From the NCBI GenBank assembly GCA_913757435.1, contig CAJYDM010000001.1, forward strand, positions 62,001 to 126,000: a stretch of 64,000 bases of DNA, read 5' to 3'. The notes under the pieces are model-generated. The model was given only the letters and a program-made list of their open reading frames with translations, had not been told where the DNA came from and searched no databases. The DNA comes from Syntrophomonas sp. DTU019 (lineage in GTDB: Bacteria; Bacillota; Syntrophomonadia; Syntrophomonadales; Syntrophomonadaceae). Shown piece by piece: positions 44,195-53,195 of this stretch (positions are counted from its first letter, which is position 1; every line of letters starts with the position of its first letter). The position numbers were made by a program, and so were the translations under genes.

Positions 44195-44633
44195 GAACAA
44201 CCCCGGAGATGATGATAAGCTTAAAGGCGCCCGTAATGGGACGCCTCCGGATGCCGATCAGAGCAACCCGGAAGAGCCTGGCCCCAACTCGGAAGGGACA
44301 GAGATTCCAAATTCGAACGGGACAGAGACTGGAGATTATTCCTCTGCAGACGCACCACCCCGACGCAAGACTGCTGTGGAGGTAGCGTCCGGCCTGGGTA
44401 TAGCTGCGCTGGTATACGCCCTCTTGTGGGCGGCTTTCGCTTCACAGGTGGGCATCATCATTGTTGTGCTCAGCCTGGCCCTCTTGGGAGGAGGCGTGGT
44501 ATGGAGCGTTAAGCTGATGAGGAGCGGCCGCACCGCCATGGGGGTGACCATGCTGGCGGCTTTTGCCCTCCCGCTCTTGGCCCTTTTGACCGTAGGCGCC
44601 TGCGTCTTGCTGTTTATACCTTTTTCGGGCTAG
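44184..44633 (+). CDS. Small membrane protein with disordered N-terminus
   Basis: 149 aa. The first 65 residues are Pro/Asp/Glu/Asn/Thr-rich and presumably disordered. Two membrane helices follow (ASGLGIAALVYALLWAAF, then two hydrophobic stretches to the C-terminus). No family recognised. ATG overlaps the Lgt-like gene by 11 bases and GGAGGAGG lies upstream. Last gene of the operon; it faces the adenine deaminase gene. Confidence 0.7.
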   Translation: MNYENNPGDDDKLKGARNGTPPDADQSNPEEPGPNSEGTEIPNSNGTETGDYSSADAPPRRKTAVEVASGLGIAALVYALLWAAFASQVGIIIVVLSLALLGGGVVWSVKLMRSGRTAMGVTMLAAFALPLLALLTVGACVLLFIPFSG

Positions 44634-44641
44634 GATATACT

Positions 44642-46453
44642 CTACCATGACCTACTGCTTATGAACTGAGAGCCGCGTAATACCTGATGGGTCTTGACTT
44701 CGGTGATACCGTCCCTGGTAAGCCGTATGCTGGGCAGATGAGTCGATGACAGAAATCTCAGGGTATAGAAAGGTTCATGGTGGGGATAGCCAGCTGCTAC
44801 CAACACCCGTTCTATCTGCTCACTGGCCTCGATAACATGGGGCATAGAGCCGGGGTTCATGCTGCCTCCCAGAGGCAAGGCGAGTTCTGCAGCAATATTC
44901 CCCTTCTGGACGACTACTATGCCTCCGCCCAGCTCATGTATGCGCCGCAACGCTAACCGCATAGCGTCGGTATCCTGCCCCACAACTACCAGATCTGATG
45001 ATGCGGTATTGGAAGCGGCGATACCATCCAGTTCCCTGGCAAATCTAAAGATGATACCATGAGTGACTGACCGATAATCGCGGCTGATCAAGGTTGCGTA
45101 ACAGAGACCCTGACCTTTTTCAACGTGCAATTTTCCGTTTGCGGGTCTGATCTCCTGGCCCAGCTTATAATTGCGCTGCCTGGTGATAACCGGGTCAATC
45201 AACTCCATTACCGGGAAAATGGCTTCCCCGCTGAACAAAGGCTGCAACGGCACGTCCTCCATACACACCGAAGGTTTTGACAAGGGTTTAACCCCCAGTC
45301 CATTCCAGTCCAGATGCACCAGGGGGTATTGCCTGTCTACATTCAAGCCTTTCCTTTCCACCACCAGTTTGCCATCTGCCCAGACCATTGTCGGAGTCGG
45401 CTCATTCAGGCTGTTTAACACCAGTATATCTGCAATCCGTCCGGGAGCTAAACCGCCGATTTCATTATCCAGCCCCAGGTAAACCGCAGGGTTTCTGGTC
45501 ACCAGTTGATAGGCAGTGATGGGATTAACCCCCTGCTCCAGGGCAATCTTGATCAAGCGGTCAGTGAAGCCATGCTTCAAAAAGGAAGGCTTGGGAGCAT
45601 CAGTAGTCATCATTATTCTTTCCCAGGCCAGATGCTTGTGTTTCAGCAGTCCTTTCAATAAGTCAACCAGGTCCGGACGAAGCGACGAATTGCGCAAGGT
45701 GGCGTACATCCCCATACGCAAACGCAAGAGGACATCATCTGCATTGATCGATTCGTGGCAAGCCGTCACCCCCGCTGCTGCCAGGGGATTAAGGGTTCTG
45801 AGCGAGGCCCCGGGAGCGTGACCTTCGGCTCTTTTCCCCAAAGATAAGGCCTCCAAGAGCCATTCTTGCATGTTCTTATGGCCTGTGATCAAGGATGGCC
45901 AGTCTGTAAGTTCCCCTACCTGCACAAATCCTCCATGCCTAATCAACTGGCTCACTGCTTCCCTGGTAAAGCGCGCTGAATGCTCGGGGCTGAAAGTCTG
46001 CGGATCCAAACGGGCGCTCCACAACATTTTATGGGGATGATGCTCAAGGATGTTCTCCACCATGGATATAATCTTATCGGGGGACATAAGGTTCATGAAC
46101 AGGAGGTCGTCATTGACTGAACAGGTGGTCCCCCGGCTCAACACCTCATCAGCAAAGGCCAGCGGATGGTGCATGGTGAAGGGATGGGCGTGTGGTTCTA
46201 TGTAGCCCGGCACCAGTACCCGGCCTTCAAGGTCGATCACTGTGGTGGATGCTCCCTGCATCGCGTCGGATGGGCCAATATATGCGATCCTCTGCCCTTT
46301 TATAGCCAGATTGGCTTCCAGCAGCTCACCGTTGTATACATCCAGGATGTATCCCCCGGTGAAATAATAGTCCGCCGGTTCCAGTCCTCTAGAGACCGCA
46401 ATGACGCTTCTCATTATATCGATATTCCAAGGTCTCAGTCTTCCTCTGGTCAT
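44642..46453 (-). CDS. ade: Adenine deaminase family amidohydrolase
   Basis: 603 aa. Hydrolyses adenine to hypoxanthine and ammonia in purine salvage, if it is true Ade. LVPGYIEPHAHPFT contains the HxH metal site, and MTTDAPKP carries a metal-binding Asp. The C-terminal IVVVQKGNIAAELALPLGG is typical of adenine deaminases. Start at 46453 after GGGGGGCAAAA; a second ATG lies 13 codons on. It faces the Lgt-like operon with only 8 bases between the stops. Confidence 0.88.
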   Translation of the reverse strand: MTRGRLRPWNIDIMRSVIAVSRGLEPADYYFTGGYILDVYNGELLEANLAIKGQRIAYIGPSDAMQGASTTVIDLEGRVLVPGYIEPHAHPFTMHHPLAFADEVLSRGTTCSVNDDLLFMNLMSPDKIISMVENILEHHPHKMLWSARLDPQTFSPEHSARFTREAVSQLIRHGGFVQVGELTDWPSLITGHKNMQEWLLEALSLGKRAEGHAPGASLRTLNPLAAAGVTACHESINADDVLLRLRMGMYATLRNSSLRPDLVDLLKGLLKHKHLAWERIMMTTDAPKPSFLKHGFTDRLIKIALEQGVNPITAYQLVTRNPAVYLGLDNEIGGLAPGRIADILVLNSLNEPTPTMVWADGKLVVERKGLNVDRQYPLVHLDWNGLGVKPLSKPSVCMEDVPLQPLFSGEAIFPVMELIDPVITRQRNYKLGQEIRPANGKLHVEKGQGLCYATLISRDYRSVTHGIIFRFARELDGIAASNTASSDLVVVGQDTDAMRLALRRIHELGGGIVVVQKGNIAAELALPLGGSMNPGSMPHVIEASEQIERVLVAAGYPHHEPFYTLRFLSSTHLPSIRLTRDGITEVKTHQVLRGSQFISSRSW

Positions 46454-46813
46454 TTAAGTTTTGCCCCCCCGGTCTTCGCAAAGAAAGCTGCGTCGTTTTA
46501 GGTATCAGCTTCAAACTATTGCTCATTTTACCATATTTGACCGCCATAGGACCGCTGACTGCTGGCGGCACGGGTAAAGGTGCACTGTTATACAGGAGGC
46601 AATGATTATGATGCTATAGATTCAGAGCGTTTGTAAAGTGCCCCGCGGATATCTGGGGCTGACTTTATAATTCATTTAAGATGTTAAAGATTTGGCTAAT
46701 TCGTTATGCGAAAACGGCCTGCAAGCAGGACGGCCTTGATTGATACGGTCTTGTCCATGCTGCAGGCCGATTAAGAGTGATCGGTGCGTATAGGATAGGG
46801 TTCTATTTACTGT
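46454..46813. other. Gap between adenine deaminase and FAD/Rieske genes
   Basis: No gene seen. A hairpin at 46711-46735 (CCTGC-TT-GCAGG inner stem) is followed by TTTT on the minus strand and may end the FAD/Rieske transcript. The left part should contain the promoter for the adenine deaminase gene. Confidence 0.4.
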
Positions 46814-48346
46814 TTATTCAAAGATACGGGCTTCGACCGCATTGGAACATTGTTCAGCAGCGTGCAAAATATTGAAAGCTGGTCCTTCTACAACCTCACC
46901 GGTGTAACTGAACCTGGAGCCATGGCATGGACAGTCCCAGGTCCTTTCGGCATCGTTCCAGTTAAGCTCGCAGCCCAAATGTGTGCAGGTAATATCAACA
47001 ATATGCAGCTCACCTTTATCATCGCGGAAAGCGCCATACTTTTCTCCGTTTATTTGAATAGCCTTGCCTTCCCCATTGGAAAGCTCAACACCTTCAGGGA
47101 GCCGGGCAATTTTCCCTGCCACCAGGTTCCTGGCCACATTAAGGTTCAGCCCCACAAAGGTTTTCACCGAGGTCAGGTTAAACCTGGAGGGATTGTAAAC
47201 CGGCGCCCAGGGACTATCCCCTCTGACTATCAAATCGTTTAAAACCATGGCAGATGCGGTTCCGTTGGAAATGCCCCACTTATCAAACCCGGTTGCAACG
47301 TATATATTGGCGCTTTTAGGGGTGAGATGGCCTACATAAGGAATGCCATCCAGGGTTTGATAATCCTGAGTCGACCAGCGGTAGAGCACATCTTTAACCT
47401 CAAAGTTTTCGTGCGCAAAATCTAAGAGGTTTTCATAATGGGTGTTAAGATTGGTTCCCTCCCCGGTAGGATGGCTTTCCCCGGCTATCAGGATCAGTTC
47501 CCCGTCTTCATATGGTTGGGAGCGAAGTGAACGGGAGGGGCTTTCCGCGCTGATAAACATTCCTTCCGGGAAGGCCTCCTGGGCCTTTATGGCGATTATA
47601 TAAGCGCGCTGCGGGTCCAGTTTGCTAAAGTACATACCCCCTCCATCGAAAAAGGGGAAGTGTGAAGCAATTATGATTTTATCTGCCGTGACCTTTTGGC
47701 CCTGGCGGGTGAGTACTGCCAGGGGATTCTCATCAATTCCCACTGCAGTGGTTTTTTCCAGAATGTAACTGCCCTGGTCTGGAATCTGTCGGGCCAGACT
47801 TTGCAGATATTTCAGAGGATGGAATTGGGCTTGATTATCAAACCTCAGCGCCGCCCGTACAGAAAAAGGCAAGGGGCTGTTGTCCATATAGCTGGCCTTA
47901 ATACCCAGACTGCAGGCCGCCTGGGCCTCGTCCTCCAGATCTTTTAAATACTGTTCAGATTGGGTGAATACATAAGCTGGACGCCAGGAAAAATCGCAAT
48001 CAATATTGTTTTCGGCAGCAGTGCTGGCAATCAAGTGAATGGCGCTCTCATTGGCATCGGCGTATTGCTGGGCCAGTTCCTGCCCCACCTGTTGTTTCAG
48101 CCTGGCGTATATCAAGTGATGCTGTGAGGTTATTTTGGCAGTAGTATGTCCGGTCGTTCCTTGCAGAATTCGATCCGCTTCAATGATTGCCACCTTTACG
48201 CCTTGTTTTTTCAACAGGTACGCAGCGGTAATGCCAACGATACCACCGCCGACTATGGCCACATCCACCTTTAGATCTTGTTGTATTTCCGGATAACCAG
48301 TGGACGGAGTAGAAGTCATCCAGAACGAGCTTGGTCTATCTTCCAT
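46814..48346 (-). CDS. FAD-dependent oxidoreductase with C-terminal Rieske [2Fe-2S] domain
   Basis: 510 aa. DAO/GlcD-type N-terminal part: VDVAIVGGGIVGITAAYLL (FAD GxGxxG) followed by the acid IIEADR. TTGHTTAKITSQHH and the substrate-domain patterns of glycine-oxidase-like enzymes follow. The C-terminal Rieske domain has C-x-H (CTHLGC) and C-x2-H (CPCHGSRF) ligands. This fusion occurs in anaerobes and Bacillales; electrons could pass from flavin to the cluster. AAGAGGTAA precedes the ATG. The physiological partner is unknown. Confidence 0.9.
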   Translation of the reverse strand: MEDRPSSFWMTSTPSTGYPEIQQDLKVDVAIVGGGIVGITAAYLLKKQGVKVAIIEADRILQGTTGHTTAKITSQHHLIYARLKQQVGQELAQQYADANESAIHLIASTAAENNIDCDFSWRPAYVFTQSEQYLKDLEDEAQAACSLGIKASYMDNSPLPFSVRAALRFDNQAQFHPLKYLQSLARQIPDQGSYILEKTTAVGIDENPLAVLTRQGQKVTADKIIIASHFPFFDGGGMYFSKLDPQRAYIIAIKAQEAFPEGMFISAESPSRSLRSQPYEDGELILIAGESHPTGEGTNLNTHYENLLDFAHENFEVKDVLYRWSTQDYQTLDGIPYVGHLTPKSANIYVATGFDKWGISNGTASAMVLNDLIVRGDSPWAPVYNPSRFNLTSVKTFVGLNLNVARNLVAGKIARLPEGVELSNGEGKAIQINGEKYGAFRDDKGELHIVDITCTHLGCELNWNDAERTWDCPCHGSRFSYTGEVVEGPAFNILHAAEQCSNAVEARIFE

Positions 48347-48760
48347 AACAAATTACCTCTTACTGATTTTTTAATGCTATTAGCTTGCTTCAATTGGGGG
48401 CGTTTATACCCACGATTATGCTTATATGCAGGTACAATGGAGTACGGAAGCGCGGGAACGTTTTTTTCTTCAACCCCAAGGAAGCAAGACTTCCATGAAC
48501 CGTCAGTTTAAAAACGTGCATAAAGATTCTATAATAATGTGTTTGGATGCTGTCTCCCAAGCCGGATGATATGTGTAGGCGGTCGTGCGTAGATCAATTC
48601 TTTACTGGTGGCATACCCCGGAAGCAAACCCGGTTGCAGAACCCAGGGCAAGAATTCAGCCTGATGATATTTCTACCAGCCAAGAATTGTAGAATTGGCC
48701 TGCAGAAAAAACCAGAAGCCACCCCCCCAGGAGTGGCCTCTTGAGTATTCTTGCATACGT
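48347..48760. other. Gap, with terminator of the secreted Met-rich gene
   Basis: Only short frames without ribosome sites. Minus strand GCCAC...GTGGC hairpin at 48717-48736 followed by TTTTTT (48705-48710) is the intrinsic terminator of the gene at 48761. The rest of the gap is the leader of the FAD/Rieske gene; no clear promoter. Confidence 0.6.
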
Positions 48761-50065
48761 TTATTGGGCGGGCTGATCAGGCATCTCAGCGGCCATTTCC
48801 GCCATAACCTCTGCCATAGACCTGGCATCGCTAACATCAGGCACTTCAAACTCCACGCCATAGTCGTAAAGCTGGTAATCGGCCTGCTGTTTAATGTTCA
48901 TTTGCATCGACATGGCTTCGGTACCGGCCTCTTCATTGGCGGGCACATCCAATGTCATATCCATGTTCATATCCATATCCATGGAGATGGCAAGATAGGT
49001 TTCATAGTCGAAAACCATGCTATAGCTGATATCAGCTTTGAGGCTCTTCATCATCTGATTTATCATTGCCGTGATCTCGGTGCCATTAGCTGCTGCACCG
49101 CCAGTTGTGAACAACCCGGTGTTTTCTAATATGTCGTTGAGGTATTCGCCCAAAGATTCTTCATCCATGGCAACGCCAATAACTCCATAGTTTTTGCCGT
49201 CAATCACCTTATCTTCCTCATAGGCTATGACTGCGCCGAACTCTTTCATCTGCATGATTGATTGAACCGGATCCTGACTGCCATACTGCTCCATCAACTG
49301 GTTAAGATCCAGGCCTTCCATTTCCATCTTCACCCAGCCATCGTAACCAGGCATGGTCATGAACATACCTTCATCATTCATAACCACTTCGCTCTTGAGG
49401 GCCTCGGGGGGAATGGCTTCATCTGTTCCAGTTAGGTTTTCCACTTTCATTTCAGTAGTAACATAGGCCAGCAAAGGTTTTTCCTGAATAGAGCCTGAAA
49501 CCTGTCCGGACATATCAATGTTTTGGGTCTGCCCGTCAGCAGTCATTTGCATTTGCATAGTAGTGTCAGCCTTCATCTTATACCTGCCCTGGCTGGTCAT
49601 GGCCTGGGTTATTTTGCTAAGGGTCTGCTCAGCGGTCAGGCCATTTTTCAGAACCGGAGAGGTGACGGTAATTTCATAGGTGCTGGCATCCCATCCCACT
49701 TTGGCCCCTAGGTTTTCCAGCACGAAGCGCAACGGAACCACAACTTGTTCTTGGTCTGTCTGGGCTGCAAAAGGCATAACCGCCGCCTGGCCATTTACCA
49801 GCGCTTGACGGCTTCCCAATTGCATGGATATAACCTGGTCATTCATGGTGATAGCTATGTTATCACCATCCACCTTAGTCGTAACCGGCATCGCCTGTTC
49901 AACGAAACTTAAAGGCACCACTGTATTGCCCTCATAAACCGCAAAATATCCGTCATAAACCTGTCCATTCGCTTTAATCACGAACGTCGACGAAGCTGCC
50001 GCCGGGGCTACTGCCATAGCCAACAATAGTACTGTCAGAATCAAAACCAATGTCTTTCGCATCAC
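48761..50065 (-). CDS. Secreted protein: copper-amine-oxidase-like N-domain plus LolA-like C-domain
   Basis: 434 aa. Signal peptide MMRKTLVLILTVLLLAMA...AAAS. Residues about 30-145 are two copper amine oxidase N-terminal-like repeats (ending VVPLRFVLENLGAKVGWD). The remainder is a DUF6612/LolA-like region with many Met: MTADGQTQNIDM, then a Met/Asp alternation (SMDMDMNMDMTLDV), then a Met-rich tail. In Firmicutes such proteins are exported and bind unknown ligands. It has a strong AAAGGAGG site and its own terminator. Metal binding is possible but not shown. Confidence 0.8.
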   Translation of the reverse strand: MMRKTLVLILTVLLLAMAVAPAAASSTFVIKANGQVYDGYFAVYEGNTVVPLSFVEQAMPVTTKVDGDNIAITMNDQVISMQLGSRQALVNGQAAVMPFAAQTDQEQVVVPLRFVLENLGAKVGWDASTYEITVTSPVLKNGLTAEQTLSKITQAMTSQGRYKMKADTTMQMQMTADGQTQNIDMSGQVSGSIQEKPLLAYVTTEMKVENLTGTDEAIPPEALKSEVVMNDEGMFMTMPGYDGWVKMEMEGLDLNQLMEQYGSQDPVQSIMQMKEFGAVIAYEEDKVIDGKNYGVIGVAMDEESLGEYLNDILENTGLFTTGGAAANGTEITAMINQMMKSLKADISYSMVFDYETYLAISMDMDMNMDMTLDVPANEEAGTEAMSMQMNIKQQADYQLYDYGVEFEVPDVSDARSMAEVMAEMAAEMPDQPAQ

Positions 50066-50195
50066 AAAACCTCCTTTTGTCTAAACACCTTCTAAGCACA
50101 AAAAAACAATCTATTAGTTATGACGTTTATCTTCTAGATTTCTTTCCGTTTTTCCCCCTAAGATTTTAGGTTTTTATGGTCAACAGCCATTGGGC

Positions 50196-50250
50196 GAAAA
50201 AGACAAAGGGGCAAAGGGGATGATTTACTGTCCCCTTTGCCCTTTTGTCT
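50196..50250 (-). terminator. Terminator of the nuo operon: 20-bp inverted repeat
   Basis: Minus strand arms 50231-50250 and 50201-50220 pair over 20 bases with one G-U; loop of 10. TTTTTC follows. Lies just after nuoN. Confidence 0.85.
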
Positions 50251-50253
50251 ATG

Positions 50254-51675
50254 CTAATACAACACCTGTATCGCGATTTCAGCAAATTGTGATAGCGGCT
50301 GAGGATAGATGCCGATGATCAGAGTCCCAACCAGACATACCAAAAGCGCCACACGGGCCATGGCTGGCACCGGCACGGACTGTTCGCTGCTCTTGCCGAT
50401 ATACATGAGCCTTGAAACATTGAGGTAGTAATATACTGAAACCATGCTCATAATGAGCCCTATGAAGGCCAGCCACAGGTAACCTGACTGTATGGCTCCT
50501 GAAAACAGGTAGAACTTACCGGCAAACCCGGCCATAGGAGGTATGCCTGCCAGGGAGAGCATGCAAATGGTCATGATCGCAGCCAGCATCGGGGCTCGTT
50601 TGGCCAGACCGCTGAAAGCGTCAAAATCTGAGCTGCCGCTCTGCGTCTCCACCAGGGTGGCTACTGCAAAAGCTCCTATATTAGAGAACACATAAAGCAT
50701 GGCATAGAACAACACTCCCTTGAATCCATAGACATTGGAAGCTGCCAGCCCAACCAGGATATACCCGGCCTGGGCTATGCTGGAATAAGCTAACAGTCTC
50801 TTGACGTTTCTCTGCGCCAGCGCAATAAGATTTCCCGTTATGATTGTCACCGCAGCCAGTATGGCCAGGAGCATGGTCCAGTTATAATGTGCCGCCGGCA
50901 GGGCTGTCACCAGAATGCGCAGTAAGGCTGCAAAAGCGGCTGCTTTGGAACCAACCGCCAGGTAAGCCGTCACCGGGGTCGGTGCTCCCTGGTAAATGTC
51001 CGGAGCCCACATATGGAACGGCACCAATGCTATCTTGAAGGCGAAGCCCGCGATCAACAGGATTATGCCTGCGATCAATACTGGCTGGGTCACAACCTGA
51101 GCTTGCAACGTCTGGTAAACCACAGCAAATACGGTGGATCCGCTGGAAGCGTATATCAAGCTTATGCCAAAGAGCATTACTGCCGATGACAAGGCTCCCA
51201 GAATGAGGTATTTTAACCCCGCTTCGGCGGAGCGCCCGTCATCCAAGAGATAAGCGCTGAGGATATAGAAGCTGATAGTCATCAATTCCATTCCGACATA
51301 AAGGGTTATCAAATCCCCCGAGGAGGCCATTATTATCATCCCCAAGGTGGCGAACAGCATTAGGCTGTACCATTCACTCTGCCGTTCGCTAAAAAGATGC
51401 AGGTAATTGCCCGCCATGGCAAAGATTATTAAGGCGGCGCTTAAGAATAGCACCCGGAAAAAGTGGCTGTAGGCGTCAATTCCATAAACACCTTGAAAAA
51501 ACTCGGCCTCATATCCAAACTGCCAAAAGACTACCACAAGTATGCCCAGCGTTCCGATCATAGCCACCGCTCCGGTAACCTTTTTACCTCTCTGGGGCAG
51601 AATCAAGCCCAGGGCCAGGACTACAATCCCCAGGACCGTCAACAACATTTCCGGGGCCAGCAATAAATAACCCAT
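50254..51675 (-). CDS. nuoN: Complex I membrane subunit NuoN
   Basis: 473 aa antiporter-like proton-pumping subunit. ATG 51675 (MGYLLLAPEMLLTVLGIV) is chosen because GGAGGGAGC precedes it; the longer upstream frame is inside nuoM. About 14 hydrophobic helices; the Lys and Glu regions of the family (e.g. YSSIAQAGYILVG and AFKIALVPFHMWAPDIYQGAP) are present. The ATG shares the base with the nuoM stop. Last gene of the operon. Confidence 0.97.
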   Translation of the reverse strand: MGYLLLAPEMLLTVLGIVVLALGLILPQRGKKVTGAVAMIGTLGILVVVFWQFGYEAEFFQGVYGIDAYSHFFRVLFLSAALIIFAMAGNYLHLFSERQSEWYSLMLFATLGMIIMASSGDLITLYVGMELMTISFYILSAYLLDDGRSAEAGLKYLILGALSSAVMLFGISLIYASSGSTVFAVVYQTLQAQVVTQPVLIAGIILLIAGFAFKIALVPFHMWAPDIYQGAPTPVTAYLAVGSKAAAFAALLRILVTALPAAHYNWTMLLAILAAVTIITGNLIALAQRNVKRLLAYSSIAQAGYILVGLAASNVYGFKGVLFYAMLYVFSNIGAFAVATLVETQSGSSDFDAFSGLAKRAPMLAAIMTICMLSLAGIPPMAGFAGKFYLFSGAIQSGYLWLAFIGLIMSMVSVYYYLNVSRLMYIGKSSEQSVPVPAMARVALLVCLVGTLIIGIYPQPLSQFAEIAIQVLY

Positions 51676-53183
51676 TATAAGCTCCCTCCCACCTGTATGA
51701 GATTGGTTGAGGCCAGAAGTTGTCCCATTCCTCCGTTGATAAGATCCATAACGGTGAAGGGCAGGACCCCTCCAATGATAATAGCCAACCCCAACACGAT
51801 CAGAGGCACCATCTCTACCCCGCGCAAATCCTGAAGGTGATCCCATTCAGCTTTACGCGGACCGAACAATACATCACCCAGGGTGCGCAGAATATATACA
51901 GCGGTGAGCACTATGCCTGATACCGCAATCACTGTCAATACCCGGTACTCATTAAACGCTCCCACAAATATGGTGAACTCGCCCACAAAATTAACCAGCC
52001 CGGGAAGGCCTAAAGAAGCTAGCCCGGCCAGCATCAAACCGAAAGCCAATCGGGGCATCTGATGGGCCAAGCCGCCGAAATCAGCTACATTGCGAGTATG
52101 GCTCTTATGGTACAGATTACCGATCATGGCAAAGAACAGTGCAGACATAACTCCATGGGCGAACATCATCATCACCGCACCGTTTAAGCTGATTAAATTC
52201 AAGGCGGCGATTCCTATCAAGACATAACCCATATGACTGACTGAGGAATATCCCACGATGTATTTCAGGTCCTTTTGATTCAAGGTCACGAAAGCCGCAT
52301 ACACCACATTGGCGATAGCCAAAACCGCTATTACCGGGGCCACGAGCTTCGCCCCGGCTGGCAATATGAAGATACCAATGCGAATCAAGCCATAGCCTCC
52401 GATTTTCTTTAACACCCCGGCATGTATCATGCTGACTGCGGTAGGGGCTCCGGCATAACCATCCGGTGACCAGGCGTGGAACGGAAACATGGACAACAGA
52501 GTGCCAAAGCCCAGGGCCATCAACACGAAAACCAGGACCTGGAACTCCACCGGATACTGCACAGTTGCCAGGGTGGCGATATCCATGCTGGGGTAGCCCA
52601 GCATAGCCTGAGCTTTCACGAATAAAGCGATCAGACCGACCAGCAGAAAGGCGCTGCCGATCAATAGATAAATAGTCAGCTTCATGCCGGCGTATTCCTT
52701 AGTCACCCGTTTGGAAGACCCGAAAACGATTACCAGAATATAAATCGGCACTACTACCACTTCATAGAACAGGAAGAATATGAACAAGTCGGTAGCCAAA
52801 AAAGTACCCATGACTCCGGCGATCAACAGCAGCAACAGGCTGAAAAACTCCTGCACCCTCTCTTCAGTGTGCCAGCTGGCATAAACCGCACTGAAACCGA
52901 TCAGGTTGGTCAACAGCAATAGCGGAATACTGATACCGTCAACCCCCAGTGCAAAGTTCACCCCCAGGTCACCCACCCAGGGCACTGACTCCACAAATTG
53001 CATCCCCTTGACGCTATGATCGTAACCGAAGAAGACCACCAGCGACAGGATCAGACTGATAAAAGTGCTTATGGCAGCGATGTATCTGATCAGCTTTTCG
53101 TTATTCCGGGGGGTCAACATTATCAGGACCGCTCCCAGCAGAGGGGCCATGAGGGTTACGGTTAGAATATGAAATGATTGCAT
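51675..53183 (-). CDS. nuoM: Complex I membrane subunit NuoM
   Basis: 502 aa antiporter-like subunit. ATG 53183 follows GGAGGTGG; an upstream GTG lies inside that site. Key segments SMFPFHAWSPDGYAGAPTAVSM (proton-channel Lys/His region) and YSSVSHMGYVLIG are typical. About 14 membrane helices. Confidence 0.97.
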   Translation of the reverse strand: MQSFHILTVTLMAPLLGAVLIMLTPRNNEKLIRYIAAISTFISLILSLVVFFGYDHSVKGMQFVESVPWVGDLGVNFALGVDGISIPLLLLTNLIGFSAVYASWHTEERVQEFFSLLLLLIAGVMGTFLATDLFIFFLFYEVVVVPIYILVIVFGSSKRVTKEYAGMKLTIYLLIGSAFLLVGLIALFVKAQAMLGYPSMDIATLATVQYPVEFQVLVFVLMALGFGTLLSMFPFHAWSPDGYAGAPTAVSMIHAGVLKKIGGYGLIRIGIFILPAGAKLVAPVIAVLAIANVVYAAFVTLNQKDLKYIVGYSSVSHMGYVLIGIAALNLISLNGAVMMMFAHGVMSALFFAMIGNLYHKSHTRNVADFGGLAHQMPRLAFGLMLAGLASLGLPGLVNFVGEFTIFVGAFNEYRVLTVIAVSGIVLTAVYILRTLGDVLFGPRKAEWDHLQDLRGVEMVPLIVLGLAIIIGGVLPFTVMDLINGGMGQLLASTNLIQVGGSL

Positions 53184-53195
53184 AACTGCCACCTC

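Noticed and set aside
48547-48744. 65-codon plus frame in the gap after 48.5 kb
   Set aside because: No ribosome site; overlaps the terminator of the opposite gene.
51675-51846. N-terminal extension of NuoN
   Set aside because: Lies inside nuoM; the ATG at 51675 has a proper ribosome site and matches NuoN homologues.
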